DNA of 64,000 nucleotides from Endobacterium cereale (lineage in GTDB: Bacteria > Pseudomonadota > Alphaproteobacteria > Rhizobiales > Rhizobiaceae), in NCBI RefSeq assembly GCF_009617585.1, contig NZ_WIXI01000042.1, positions 1 to 64,000 on the forward strand, in the 5' to 3' direction. A program made the position numbers and the translations under genes. Below are positions 54,976 to 64,000 of this stretch, one piece after another (the stretch's first letter is position 1; every line of letters begins with the position of its first letter). The notes beneath the pieces are model-generated. The model was not told the DNA's origin. It did not search any database and saw only the letters and a program-made list of their open reading frames with translations.

Positions 54976-57309
54976 ATGTTCTGCAATTCGTCAGCGGCGT
55001 CGCGCGCGCCGGTGCTCCGTCGCGCCTATCTTGTGTCCACTTTTTGGCTTTCGGCATGGGCTGGTCTGGCCATGGCCACGACAGCGACCGCCCAGGAAAA
55101 GCAGGGAAAACCGGCCCCGAAAGAGGCAGAGACAGTTCTCGAACAGATCGTCGTCCTGTCCACCCGAGGAGGAAAACGCCTTCTCGATGTACCGCAGACA
55201 GTCAGTGTCATTGGCCGCCAGGAACTGGAAGACCGCAATGTGCGCGACATTCAGGATCTGGTTCGGCATGAACCCGGCATTTCGGTCAATCGTCAGACCT
55301 CCATCACCAATCCATGGGGACAGCTGAGCGGCTTCCAGATCCGCGGCATGGGCGGCAATCGTGTGCAATTGAGCGTCGACGGCTCACGCGTGCAGGAAAG
55401 CATCACCGACGGCAGCCGCGATTTCTTTGATTTCGGCAACTTCAAGGCCGTCGAAATCGTGCGTGGACCGAACTCCGTTCTCTGGGGCGCGGACGCACTT
55501 GGCGGCGCGGTGATGTTCCAGACGCTCGATCCGTCGGACCTTCTAAAGCGCGACCCGAGCAAGCCGTGGGCGCTCGAACTGAAGACCGGCTTCGACAGTT
55601 ATGACGGCACATGGCGCAAGCAGATCATCGGCGCCTACGATTTCGGCGACCTCGAAGTGCTTGGAAGCTACGGTCAGGCATCCTCGCACGAGGCAAAACT
55701 GCGCAACGCCCGCGCCGATGGCGGTATCTGGGGCTGCACACGTCTCTTCATCGGCTGCAATGAGCTGTTTCCGGCCGATACCGATGTCGACAATGTTCTG
55801 CTGAAAGCCGTCTGGACACCGACTGCCGATCATACGATCAAGCTGACGGGTGAACTGTTCGGACGAGACACCAACATCCTGCAGCTTTACGACATGTCGG
55901 CATCCGCCACAGGCGTGCCGTCGACGACGGCCTATAACAACGATCCCTATACCCGCGATCTGGAAATGAGCCGCAAGCGGATCGCGCTGGAACACGACTG
56001 GGATGTTGCGACCGATTGGCTAGACAACGTCAAGTGGCGCGTTTCCTACTCGCCGCAGAGCCGCACGACCAACAGCAACCAGCGCCGTGTCTATTCCAAT
56101 CGCTACCAGTTGGTGAACCAGTATCGCGACTATAGCGAGGATTTCTTCGAGGCTGACATCCAGTTACAGTCGAGCTTTGACCTTGGAAGCTCCAGCCATA
56201 CGCTGATCTATGGTTTCGATGGCGATCGCACCAAAGGCGATTATGCCGGGATCAACACCACATACAGCTCGAATACCAACACGACCGTGACAGCCATCAA
56301 CCAGGGCTTCAGTTTTCCACGTGTCGTCACAGAGCGGGCAGACCTCTATGTTCAGGACGAGATCAAGCTCCTCGATGACCGCCTGACGCTGACGCCCGGC
56401 ATGCGCCTGGCCTATTATTCGGTCGATCCGACGGGCGACTCGAGCTATCCGGGCCTGCCGGGTTATGCCCCTGCTGAACAGAGCAAAACCGAACTCCTTA
56501 AGCGGATCGGCGCCACCTATAAGCTGGATGACACCTATTCGGTCTATGCCTCCTATGGTGAAGGCTTCAAAATGCCGACGTCTGCCCAGCTGTTCCAGTC
56601 AAGCACCGATCCATTCTCCGGAACTTCGATCGTTCCCAATCCAGACCTCCGGCCGGAATCGGTACAGAGCTACGAAGCCGGCCTGCGTGGTGAATTCGCC
56701 GATGGCTGGTTCTCGCTCGGTGCGTTCTACGCGGATTACACCGATTTCATCCGCTCCCTGCAGCCGACACCGCTCACCCCCCCCGGCGGCGGTACGGTCT
56801 TCGGTTATCAGTCACAGAACGTTCAGGACGTGCAACTGTGGGGCATCGAGTTCGGCGGTGAGTACCGCGCGTTCGAAAACACCACGCTTTCGGCAAATAT
56901 GAGCTGGTCGAAAGGTCGCCAACGCATTGCAGCGGGCGCTGCCCGGACGGCGTTTGACGGCGCCGTGCCGTTTACCGCAGTTTTCGGTGTCACTCAGGAG
57001 CTGCCGGATTATGATCTGCAGCTGCAGGCATTTGCTACGCTGGCTGCCGGCCGCACGGAAAATGCTGCAGCCACTGATTATCTTGCATCCGGCTACGCTC
57101 TCTTCGACGCTTACGCCAAATGGACGCCGCGCACGAATTTCGAGCTAAGCGTCGGCGTCGAAAACATTCTCGATCGCCGCTACTTCCCCAACACGCTCAG
57201 CACGTATGCCAATGTGCCAGGATCGGCTGCCGTCGCCAACGTCAATCCGCTGGAACTGCAAACCGGTGCCGGCCGTGTGTTCAAGGTCAGCGCCACGGTC
57301 AAGTTCTGA
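54976..57309 (+). CDS. TonB-dependent haem/haemoprotein-type outer membrane receptor
   Basis: The 777-aa receptor has a signal peptide ending near TATAQ and a TonB-box-like region (ETVLEQIVVLST). The plug (TVSVIGRQELEDRNVRDIQDL, FQIRGMGGNRVQL, VEIVRGPNSVLWGADALGGAV) is followed by a 22-strand-type barrel with GEGFKMPTSAQLFQ, NPDLRPESVQSYEAGL and VGVENILDRRYFPN. The NPDLRPE motif is typical of haem and haemoglobin receptors. It ends in aromatic VKF. It heads an iron cassette, and ABC and haem-handling genes follow. Confidence 0.9.
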   Translation: MFCNSSAASRAPVLRRAYLVSTFWLSAWAGLAMATTATAQEKQGKPAPKEAETVLEQIVVLSTRGGKRLLDVPQTVSVIGRQELEDRNVRDIQDLVRHEPGISVNRQTSITNPWGQLSGFQIRGMGGNRVQLSVDGSRVQESITDGSRDFFDFGNFKAVEIVRGPNSVLWGADALGGAVMFQTLDPSDLLKRDPSKPWALELKTGFDSYDGTWRKQIIGAYDFGDLEVLGSYGQASSHEAKLRNARADGGIWGCTRLFIGCNELFPADTDVDNVLLKAVWTPTADHTIKLTGELFGRDTNILQLYDMSASATGVPSTTAYNNDPYTRDLEMSRKRIALEHDWDVATDWLDNVKWRVSYSPQSRTTNSNQRRVYSNRYQLVNQYRDYSEDFFEADIQLQSSFDLGSSSHTLIYGFDGDRTKGDYAGINTTYSSNTNTTVTAINQGFSFPRVVTERADLYVQDEIKLLDDRLTLTPGMRLAYYSVDPTGDSSYPGLPGYAPAEQSKTELLKRIGATYKLDDTYSVYASYGEGFKMPTSAQLFQSSTDPFSGTSIVPNPDLRPESVQSYEAGLRGEFADGWFSLGAFYADYTDFIRSLQPTPLTPPGGGTVFGYQSQNVQDVQLWGIEFGGEYRAFENTTLSANMSWSKGRQRIAAGAARTAFDGAVPFTAVFGVTQELPDYDLQLQAFATLAAGRTENAAATDYLASGYALFDAYAKWTPRTNFELSVGVENILDRRYFPNTLSTYANVPGSAAVANVNPLELQTGAGRVFKVSATVKF

Positions 57310-57366
57310 TCGCTTCGACGGCATGACCGGCGGATCAGCTTCGCCGGTTCAATCTTGTGAGACACG

Positions 57367-59085
57367 ATGGTCAAGATACTCGCTCAATTCGTCAGGTTGC
57401 TGCGACCCTGCGTCAAGGCTCCGGGTGGCAAAGCCACGCTGACCTTGGTCGCGCTTGCAATCGCCCTCAATCTCGGGTCCGTTTATGCCAGCCTGCGGTT
57501 GACTAAATGGACCGGTGAATTTTACTCGGCCGTCGAAAAGGTCAACGCCCCCGAGGTCGTGAGGCAGATCGGCATATTCGCGATCATCGTAGCGCTGAAT
57601 TCCTGCAGGGGCCTTGCGCACGAATACCTTCGCAAGGTGATCGAGATACGCTGGCGGCGCTCGTTGACCCAGCACGCCATCGAAATCTGGACACGAAACA
57701 AGGCCTATTGGCATCTGGCCAATTCCGGCAGCGAGCGCGTCGACAATCCCGACCAGCGCATCGCCGACGACTGCCGACTGTTCACCAAGGGCCTCCTCGG
57801 GGAAGCACTCGACCTGATCGGTGAGGTCGTCGGCCTGTTTTCCTATGTCGCACTGCTGTGGAGCCTTGCAAGCTTTCCGCTATCGCTCGCCTTCGCCGGG
57901 CTGGATATGGAAATCCCGCGCTACATGGTCTGGGCGGCCTTCATCTACGTGGCCATCAGCAGCGCCATCACCCATATCCTTGGCAAGCCGCTGCAAGGCC
58001 TGATGTCCGGACAGCAGAAGCGCGAAGCCAGTTTCCGCTTTTCCATGGCGCGCTGGCGCACATCGTTTGACGAGGTGGCGCTGGCCGGTGGCGAGGCGGC
58101 GGAGCGCCGCATCTTCGAGCAGCGTTTCGAAGCCGTTGTCGGCAATTGGCGCAAGCTCATTCGCCGCGAACTGATTCTCGGATGTTTCACATATCCGTTC
58201 CGGCATTCGGTTCTGCGCATTCCTCTATTCGTGGCATTGCCCGGTTATCTTGCCGGCCATGTCGCCTTTGGCGGGCTGATGCAGCTGAGCATGGCCTTTT
58301 CCAATGTCGTCACCACACTGTCCTGGTTCATTTTTTCTTATCGAGACCTTGCCGATCTAGTCGCCACATCCGCCCGTCTCGATACGTTTCTGCGCGCCGC
58401 CGAGCGTGCGGGAGCCCATGCGGCGGATGGCGCCATCGCGATAAGGCCGCAAGGGCGCCGCATGGCACTGCACCGTCTTCGCGTGCGCACGCCGCATGGA
58501 CGCGAACTGCTGGCGCTCGATCGTCTCGACATCGAACCCGGTGAAACCGTCTGGCTGCAGGCGCCTTCCGGCACCGGCAAGACGACACTCGCAAAAACGC
58601 TGGCCGGCCTCTGGCCGCATGCCGATGGCGAGGTGTTCTGGCCCCGCGAGCAAACGATGTTTCTCTCGCAGAAAGCCTATTGCCCGATCGGCACGCTGGC
58701 CGATGCCGTCGCCTATCCACACCTTGCCGCCGATATCGCGGTCGACGACCTGCGGGCGGCAATCGACGATGTCGGACTTGCCGGCCTGCCGGTCGATCAT
58801 CCACTTGCATCGGATGATGGTTCGACCATCCTGTCGGGAGGAGAAATGCAGCGTCTGGTGCTGGCCCGCGTGCTGCTGCACCGTCCCGAAACAGTCATTC
58901 TCGACGAAGCGACGAGCGCCCTCGACCCGCAAGCCGAGACAATGCTGCTCGCCACCCTGCGCCGCCAATTGCCGACATCGACCTTCGTCATCATCGCCCA
59001 TCGGCGGCCGACCGGTCAGGAAAGGCTGCGCACCGTCACCATCATGCCGACAGCACCTTCGGCATGCACACCCACCCTCGCCTGA
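57367..59085 (+). CDS. SbmA/ABCD-like ABC transporter (fused permease-ATPase)
   Basis: The 572-aa protein fuses an ABC_membrane_2/SbmA-like domain (about 1-350; RKVIEIRWRRSLTQHAIEIW, ANSGSERVDNPDQRIADDCR) with an ATPase. Walker A is APSGTGKTTLAKTL near residue 399, the signature is LSGGEMQRLVLAR near 488, and Walker B is ETVILDEATSALDP near 508. The EEDCR-like NPDQRIADD motif is characteristic of the BacA/YddA/ABCD group. It lies 57 bp after the TonB receptor gene, so it may carry a haem, cobalamin-like or siderophore cargo. Direction of transport is unknown. Confidence 0.87.
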   Translation: MVKILAQFVRLLRPCVKAPGGKATLTLVALAIALNLGSVYASLRLTKWTGEFYSAVEKVNAPEVVRQIGIFAIIVALNSCRGLAHEYLRKVIEIRWRRSLTQHAIEIWTRNKAYWHLANSGSERVDNPDQRIADDCRLFTKGLLGEALDLIGEVVGLFSYVALLWSLASFPLSLAFAGLDMEIPRYMVWAAFIYVAISSAITHILGKPLQGLMSGQQKREASFRFSMARWRTSFDEVALAGGEAAERRIFEQRFEAVVGNWRKLIRRELILGCFTYPFRHSVLRIPLFVALPGYLAGHVAFGGLMQLSMAFSNVVTTLSWFIFSYRDLADLVATSARLDTFLRAAERAGAHAADGAIAIRPQGRRMALHRLRVRTPHGRELLALDRLDIEPGETVWLQAPSGTGKTTLAKTLAGLWPHADGEVFWPREQTMFLSQKAYCPIGTLADAVAYPHLAADIAVDDLRAAIDDVGLAGLPVDHPLASDDGSTILSGGEMQRLVLARVLLHRPETVILDEATSALDPQAETMLLATLRRQLPTSTFVIIAHRRPTGQERLRTVTIMPTAPSACTPTLA

Positions 59086-59093
59086 AGTTTCAA

Positions 59094-59852
59094 ATGAACA
59101 AGGACATGAGCGACAAGATGGACCAACAACCGGAAAAGAAGACCCGATGCATCATCGAGGCTGAGGCCGCCACGATTATTCGCAAACTGCCGGCGCTAGG
59201 CAACCTGATGATCATCGGCAAGGCGAACGGCGCAACCCACGAGCGCATCGGCCCGGTCGAACGGATCGACGAAACCGACGGCTGGCTAGCCGCAACCGGC
59301 GAACATCACGCCAGCAGGATGGACCCATCTCTCGTCTGTCAGGTTATCCTCGACACATCGAGCATCATGCAGAACCAGGTCTATCCGCGTCTCGATTTTC
59401 AAGATGGCGAAGGCAAGACCCTGTTCGCGTTTGTCGGCTTTGCCGGCGAGGCGCCCTTCGAGGCAGCACTCGCCGATCTCGCCCGCACCGAACTCGAGCC
59501 GACGCAGGCCGAACGCCCACAGAGGCCGGACGTTGCCCAAAACGACCCCGGCGCAGCCCCGCTCAAGGCGGCCATTGGCACCACGCCGCCCATGACCATC
59601 GCCTTCGAAAGCCGCGGCTTTGTTCAGAGCTGGACCGGCATTGTCGAAAAGCTTTCCATGGGCATGGGGTTCATCAACATTATGCGCCCCGATTTCCATC
59701 TGCACCTGCTCGGCGGCACTGTCTCGGCATGGCTCGAGGAGGTGACCGAGAATGGCGTGCGGCTGGCGGCACTCGACGCCGACAACAATGTGACCGGCCT
59801 CACCCTCTCCGCAGCCGACGCGACGGCGTTTGTCGCCAGTGAACAGGCATGA
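59094..59852 (+). CDS. Putative ChuX/HutX-like cytoplasmic haem protein
   Basis: The 252-aa soluble protein has segments resembling HutX/ChuX/HemS halves: GNLMIIGKANGATHERIGPVE, then HHASRMDPSLVCQVILDTS, then PRLDFQDGEGKTLFAFVGFAG. A second, weaker unit follows (MRPDFHLHLLGGTVSAWLEEV). ChuX-like proteins bind or pass on haem. Its TGA overlaps the start of the ChaN-like gene, so it belongs to the cassette. The family assignment is from memory of motif layout and could be wrong. Confidence 0.55.
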   Translation: MNKDMSDKMDQQPEKKTRCIIEAEAATIIRKLPALGNLMIIGKANGATHERIGPVERIDETDGWLAATGEHHASRMDPSLVCQVILDTSSIMQNQVYPRLDFQDGEGKTLFAFVGFAGEAPFEAALADLARTELEPTQAERPQRPDVAQNDPGAAPLKAAIGTTPPMTIAFESRGFVQSWTGIVEKLSMGMGFINIMRPDFHLHLLGGTVSAWLEEVTENGVRLAALDADNNVTGLTLSAADATAFVASEQA

Positions 59853-60670
59853 TCGGCAAGGTTTCCCACGGACACGGTTGCTGGATTGATTCGGCAACCG
59901 GTTCTGTTGTCCGGCACACGACACTCATGCAAGCGATGGCGAAAAGATCGGCCGTGCTGCTGGGTGAAACCCACGATTCTTATGAAATCCACCGCTGGCA
60001 ACTGCATGTGATGGCCAGCCTGCATGCGCTGCGGGACGATATCGTCGTAGGTTTCGAAATGTTTCCGCGTAGCGTCCAGCCGGCGCTAGATCGTTGGGTG
60101 GAAGGTGAAACCGACGTGGACACGTTTTTGGCGGAGGCAAAATGGGCCGAAATCTGGCGGTTCGATCCGGCGCTCTATCTGCCGATCTTCCATTTCTGCC
60201 GGCAGTTTCGGCTGCCGATGATTGCGCTCAACTGCCGGCGGTCCTTGGTGACCGAGGTCGGCGAACTGGGTTGGGAAGGCATTGCGCCGGAGGAGCGGGA
60301 TGGCCTGACGCCATCGGCTCCGGCCACACCCGAATATCGAAATTACCTTTTCGAGATCACTGGCGGCGCTCATCCCGATCGCAAGGCCCGATGCCCGAAA
60401 GATGCCGAATTCGATCGTTTTGTCCGCGCTCAGCAAACCTGGGACCGCGCCTTTGCCTGCGGAATCGCCGCTGCGCGCGTCAAGTACGCAGACCCACTCG
60501 TCGTTGGCATCATTGGTCGAGGACACCTCGAATTTGGTCACGGAACGCCGTATCAGCTACGCGATCTTGGAATACTGCAGGCCGCCGTTCTTTTGCCCCA
60601 CCATCCAAAATCCCAGATGCCTCAAACCGGTATAGCGGACGCCTGCTTCAGGTTGAGCGAAGATAGGTGA
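59849..60670 (+). CDS. ChaN-family haem-binding protein
   Basis: The 273-aa protein has the ChaN/Tiki-like core: AVLLGETHDSYEIHRWQL, VVGFEMFPRSVQPALDRWV and VVGIIGRGHLEFGHGTPYQL. ChaN of Campylobacter binds haem and is iron-regulated. No signal peptide is seen here, so it may act in the cytoplasm. It overlaps the ChuX-like gene by 4 bp and ends the cassette. Confidence 0.78.
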   Translation: MIGKVSHGHGCWIDSATGSVVRHTTLMQAMAKRSAVLLGETHDSYEIHRWQLHVMASLHALRDDIVVGFEMFPRSVQPALDRWVEGETDVDTFLAEAKWAEIWRFDPALYLPIFHFCRQFRLPMIALNCRRSLVTEVGELGWEGIAPEERDGLTPSAPATPEYRNYLFEITGGAHPDRKARCPKDAEFDRFVRAQQTWDRAFACGIAAARVKYADPLVVGIIGRGHLEFGHGTPYQLRDLGILQAAVLLPHHPKSQMPQTGIADACFRLSEDR

Positions 60671-60725
60671 ATGCTGCCGAACAATTATTTATTGAGCCAT
60701 TTAGGTTAGTGCGTTTATCGAAACA

Positions 60726-61759
60726 TCAGCTCGCCATCATATCTCGAACCAACGGGATGACCTTTGCCCCTTAGAGTTCGATACTCTTCATAAGGTGCTT
60801 GTGCGCCATCGGTCCAGTTGAGTACTTCATCTGGAACCGTGAAATGCCAAGCGTCCGTGCTGTGTTGGCGATCTTCCTTGCGACGGTCTCGGGCGATCCC
60901 GCATAGAGCGAGCCGTGCTCGATCTCGTTTTCAAAATCCTGCCCGGTTACCGGCGGCCAACCACGCTCCTTGCCAAAGCGGTCCCGGATCTTCTCGAAAT
61001 GTGGGAAGAGGTCGCTGCGAGCCCGTCCGTCACTCTCGGCAACGTAACCCCGCTAGTGGACGTCGATATCACCTAACACTCGACCCGCCTGCTCGGATGC
61101 TTTTGATAAAGCTCGACGTAAGGCGCGAACCACGCCGGATCACTGCCGATGATAGCCATCATCAGGTTCATGTCATGACGGACGGCAGAAATCACAGTTT
61201 CCAGGCTGCCGCCGACACCGGTCCAAGTCTTCAGCCTCCCGCCGGCGATCGGCGGATAGATAGGCTGGTCTTCGAGTGGCGCACGCCAGTCGCCGCGGTA
61301 GGTGACCACGTCCTACGCCACGATCTGCGAGAACAGGTCGAGTCTCACTTCAAACAGTTCCTCATATCTCGAAAGATCGTAGCCGAAGAGCGGGAAGGAT
61401 TCGATGAAGGCCCCTCGCCCGGGAATGACCTCCGCGCGCCCGTTTCAACTTGCATCAATCGTCGAGAACCTCTGAAACACACGGATCGGATCGTCGGAAC
61501 TTAAAACGGTTACGGCTGAGCCGAGGCCGAATCCTGCTGGTACGCGCCGCGATGGCGGCCAGCACCACTTCAGGAGCGGAAATGGCAAAGTCCTTGCGTG
61601 ATGTTCTCCGACACCGAAGAAGTCGATCCCGTGCTGGTCTGCGAGAACTGCTTCTTCTACGACATTGCGGATAACCCGCGGCTGCGGAAGCATTTCACCG
61701 TCTGAACCGATGGTGACATCACAGAAGGTATCCATGCCAAATTCAATGATTTTCGTCAT
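60726..61759 (-). pseudogene. Luciferase-like flavin monooxygenase, heavily decayed
   Basis: A full-length LLM-class gene can be traced from 61759 (MTKIIEFGMDTF, VIRNVVEEAVLADQHGIDF, GVGEHH) to 60726. It carries two compensating frameshifts near 61600, in-frame TGA and TAG stops at about 61460 and 61310, further breaks near 61070, and a TAA close to the end. Segments such as GSAVTVLSSDDPIRVFQRF, YRGDWRAPLEDQPIYPP and RHDMNLMMAIIGSDPA remain recognisable. At least six lesions make it a true pseudogene. Confidence 0.88.
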
Positions 61760-61809
61760 GATGTAGTCCGATCGATTGTAAAGCGGTGATTTCCGTTTCC
61801 GTAGACAAA

Positions 61810-62211
61810 TTACGGCACGCGCACGTGTGCTGGCGGGTTCGACCTCTTCGTCCACGGCCATTGCCCGTCGATCTCGCCTTCCAGCGAGAAACTGAGGAAC
61901 GTCCGGATCAGCACGATGAGACCGAGCAGGCCCACGCTTTCCCAGGTCAGCGGTGAGATGATCGTGGCGATAATGTCCGCACCGATCAGGATTTCCAGCC
62001 CCAACAGGATACCTCGCCCGAGATTGGCGCGGTAATTCTCATAGGCCTCCCGACCACCAACCGAAAACAGGTCACGCCCGTAGGCTATCGTTGCGATCAA
62101 CACTCCAACCAGAATCACGCCGACGCCAAAAAATTCGAGGCCGATTGCGAGCGGCTTCAAAACGGGAGCGATCAGGCTGGAGAGACCGCTCGGATCATGT
62201 CCGATATCCAT
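61810..62211 (-). CDS. DUF1622 membrane protein
   Basis: The 133-aa protein has three hydrophobic helices (GLEFFGVGVILVGVLIATIAY; GILLGLEILIGADIIATII; VGLLGLIVLIRTFLSFSLE), the DUF1622 pattern. Function is unknown. It stands beside a decayed DUF1275 gene on the same strand. Confidence 0.8.
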   Translation of the reverse strand: MDIGHDPSGLSSLIAPVLKPLAIGLEFFGVGVILVGVLIATIAYGRDLFSVGGREAYENYRANLGRGILLGLEILIGADIIATIISPLTWESVGLLGLIVLIRTFLSFSLEGEIDGQWPWTKRSNPPAHVRVP

Positions 62212-62265
62212 TGGATGTCCTCTTAAACAACGGGTGAGAGGTAATTTTTGGGCTCTCGGCCACTA

Positions 62266-62943
62266 TCAGGACTCAGCGCCTGCACTGCTCGCGAAGAGCG
62301 CGATGACGGCAAGGAGGGCCGGCAAGCTGAAGGCGGCCACAGGCGCGAACATGAAACCGGCAGCGCCAAGCCCGCAGCCAAATGCAAACGTAATGACTGC
62401 GGCTCCCATTTTCTTCGCCCGCGCCTTGGCGGCCGCAACCTCTTCGGTTTTCGCGTTGGCCAGAATGTCGGCAAGATCGAGCATGATCTGTGTGGTTGTT
62501 CCTGTCATCAGCGTGGATGGCGGCGCTTTCGCCAGATGCGCCTTGTGCAGGCCGTTCTGGATCGCCATCGCCGACACGAGGGTCAGCGCAACCACCAGAG
62601 TTATCAGGCTGTTATCGCCGTTGAACGGGCCGTATGCGAAAGCCATCACCGCCACCGCCGCCAGCAGGATCAGCTTGACCACCAGCATGGGGCGGATCGG
62701 TGAGCGGTCCCGGCTTTGGAGCTTCAGGCAGATCAGTCGTGACACGAAGACGATCACGTAGAACATCGGAAGCGCCAGAAGTTACGACCACGCGCCATCC
62801 AGACCATGAGCCATGGTTGCACCGAGTGTGACGAAGTTCCCTGTGATGTGTGCGGTGAACAACCCGGAAAGCGAAAGGAAGCCAAGCGTGTCGACATAAC
62901 CGCCGTTGAAACTGAGGAGGGTAGGAAGCGAGGGAAGTTTCAT
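62266..62943 (-). pseudogene. DUF1275 (YoaK-like) membrane protein with nonsense codon
   Basis: One frame from 62943 encodes LLSFNGGYVDTLGFLSLSGLF and AHITGNFVTLGA, the DUF1275 start, then hits a TAA at 62782-62784. It continues in the same frame with LLALPMFYVIVFVSRLICLK and later helices to 62266. A single base change would restore a protein of about 225 aa. Translation could restart inside, but the first helices and conserved GN motif would be lost. Confidence 0.8.
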
Positions 62944-63084
62944 GGTCGTGCTCTCTGTCGACGCTACTGTTATCTCGAGTTTTGCCGCTCACAGCTCGCA
63001 TGTGCAATTGCATCAACTATTTAGAATCATTGCGCCAGACGACATAATGGAAAGGGCGGCCAAAGCCGCCCTGCCCGTTTCGCT

Positions 63085-64000
63085 TTATGCCGCCCCGGGC
63101 CGGTTGATGGTAAGGAAGTGGCGAACCACCGGCTTTTCGGGACCGACATGGTAGGTCAGAACCTTGCCCTGCAGGTCGGCATCGGCATTGGAAACCCGCT
63201 TGTGTTGGCGAAGATGCTCCGCCCAGGATTCCACCATGAACCATTCGACGATCTTTTCCGGATCGGCACTGTCTTCGGTCACACCCCATCCATAGGCACC
63301 ATCACGGCGGCGTTCCTTGGACAGATGATCGATGGCGTGCAGGAACGCGGCGCGGTGTTGCTTTTCTACCTTGTATTCGATCAGGATCAGAACCGGACCA
63401 CGATCGTGGGCAACGGGTTCGGCGACAAGCGGTTCTGGCCAATGGTTGGACGGCACCATGTCGGCATCACCAGCCGGGAGTTTGATGCGGTGCATGATGA
63501 ATCCTGCAACGAGCAGTCCGGCGGCACCGATGAGCAGGGTCGACTGGATGCCAACGGCCGTACCGACAGCACCCCAGCCGAGGCTTCCGGCCGTCATCGC
63601 ACCGTTGAAGACGGTTAGATAGACGGCAAGACCACGACCACGCACCCAGTTCGGGAGCACAGCCTGCGCCGTGCCATTCAGCGTGGTAAGAGCCGTGATC
63701 CACGCACCGCCAAGGAAGAGAAGCGCAATGATGGCGACTATCTTTGGCGGGGCAAGCGACAGCACGCCCATGACGGTTGCGGTAATCAGAGCCGCGCCAA
63801 GAAGCAGGCCGTCAGCGCTCAGGCGTTCACGCAGTTTCGGCATGACCAAAGCCCCACCGATTGCACCGGCACCAACGGCACCAAGCAGAATGCCGTAGAA
63901 GCTGGCATCGCCACCGAGCAGTTGGCGGGCAACGAGTGGAAGCAGCGCCCAGACAGCACTGGCAAAGGCGAAGAAGATGGCCGCACGAAGAAGAACGACA
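63085..64000 (-). CDS. MFS exporter with C-terminal antibiotic-biosynthesis-monooxygenase-like domain (partial)
   Basis: The frame is open to the window edge, so the N-terminus is missing. The visible part has MFS helices (AAIFFAFASAVWALLPLVAR, then FLGGAWITALTTLNGTAQAVLP and a WVRGRGLAVYLTVFNGAMT segment) of the EntS/MFS_3 type. After about residue 200 a soluble alpha+beta barrel follows (PVLILIEYKVEKQHRAAFLHAI, then EWFMVESWAEHLRQHKRV), a known tail in rhizobial members of this family. It may export a siderophore or drug. Confidence 0.82.
   Translation of the reverse strand, partial: VVLLRAAIFFAFASAVWALLPLVARQLLGGDASFYGILLGAVGAGAIGGALVMPKLRERLSADGLLLGAALITATVMGVLSLAPPKIVAIIALLFLGGAWITALTTLNGTAQAVLPNWVRGRGLAVYLTVFNGAMTAGSLGWGAVGTAVGIQSTLLIGAAGLLVAGFIMHRIKLPAGDADMVPSNHWPEPLVAEPVAHDRGPVLILIEYKVEKQHRAAFLHAIDHLSKERRRDGAYGWGVTEDSADPEKIVEWFMVESWAEHLRQHKRVSNADADLQGKVLTYHVGPEKPVVRHFLTINRPGAA

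Overview
The window looks like accessory chromosome or megaplasmid DNA from a Rhizobiaceae alphaproteobacterium, most likely the Agrobacterium/Rhizobium group. The basis is protein content and recalled family knowledge, not a search. A PhrB-type photolyase, once one missing base is restored, is 507 codons long with its four cluster cysteines at 350, 438, 441 and 454, which are the positions I recall for Agrobacterium PhrB. There is also a Tde/Tdi-like type VI effector pair, a TGA-N9-TCA motif of the rhizobial RirA type upstream of a TonB receptor, and a GC-rich background.

Layout. 1-2752: an IS21-family element with an internal in-frame duplication, inserted into a sugar epimerase gene. 2753-4577: the epimerase remnant and a GtrA/GtrB-type surface glycan pair. 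4578-6700: decayed, overlapping IS3-family remnants. 6806-13584 (minus strand): a type VI secretion spike island, in transcription order vgrG, DUF4123 adaptor, uncharacterised effector, DUF4279-like immunity protein, second DUF4123 adaptor, Tde-like HxxD nuclease, Tdi-like immunity protein, PAAR. 13866-15974: a two-AP2-domain protein coupled to a tyrosine recombinase whose end is frameshifted. 16110-17334: a decayed IS407-group element. 17507-20178: histidine kinase, response regulator and an HbpS/GlcG-like secreted protein. 20963-23033: SnoaL-like and NmrA-like genes opposite an HxlR regulator. 23505-31644: an uptake and catabolism operon for a uronate-type sugar (binding protein, two permeases, ATPase, Gfo/Idh/MocA dehydrogenase, UxaC) with a divergent LysR gene.

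31918-39162: a LysR-linked redox cluster (aldo-keto reductase, frameshifted Bcr/CflA exporter, SDR, zinc alcohol dehydrogenase, double-CMD-cupin fusion, Tat flavodoxin). 39488-44468: ABC-F ATPase, split phrB with a DUF2256 neighbour, and rsgA. 44769-47569: a second LysR-linked redox cluster (AhpD-like, SDR, cupin) with a striking inverted repeat over the ribosome binding site. 47636-49440: MscS channel, Rrf2 regulator and a CorA remnant. 49477-54659: a counterpart of the E. coli yjfIJKLMC envelope locus, split into divergent arms and including a potassium-channel-like gene. 54920-60670: an iron or haem cassette (TonB receptor, SbmA/ABCD-like ABC transporter, ChuX/HutX-like protein, ChaN-like protein). 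60726-64000: a luciferase-like pseudogene, a DUF1622 gene, a DUF1275 gene with a nonsense codon, and an MFS exporter running off the window.

Several genes carry single-base lesions (recombinase, IS orfB, MFS exporter, phrB), some in short homopolymers, so real decay and sequencing error should both be considered. The best candidate for something undescribed is the low-GC effector/immunity pair at 9413-10232. Its effector has a GxxxGxxxGxxxG N-terminus like that reported for Tde1, and a C-terminal domain I cannot name. I saw no tRNA, rRNA or CRISPR array.
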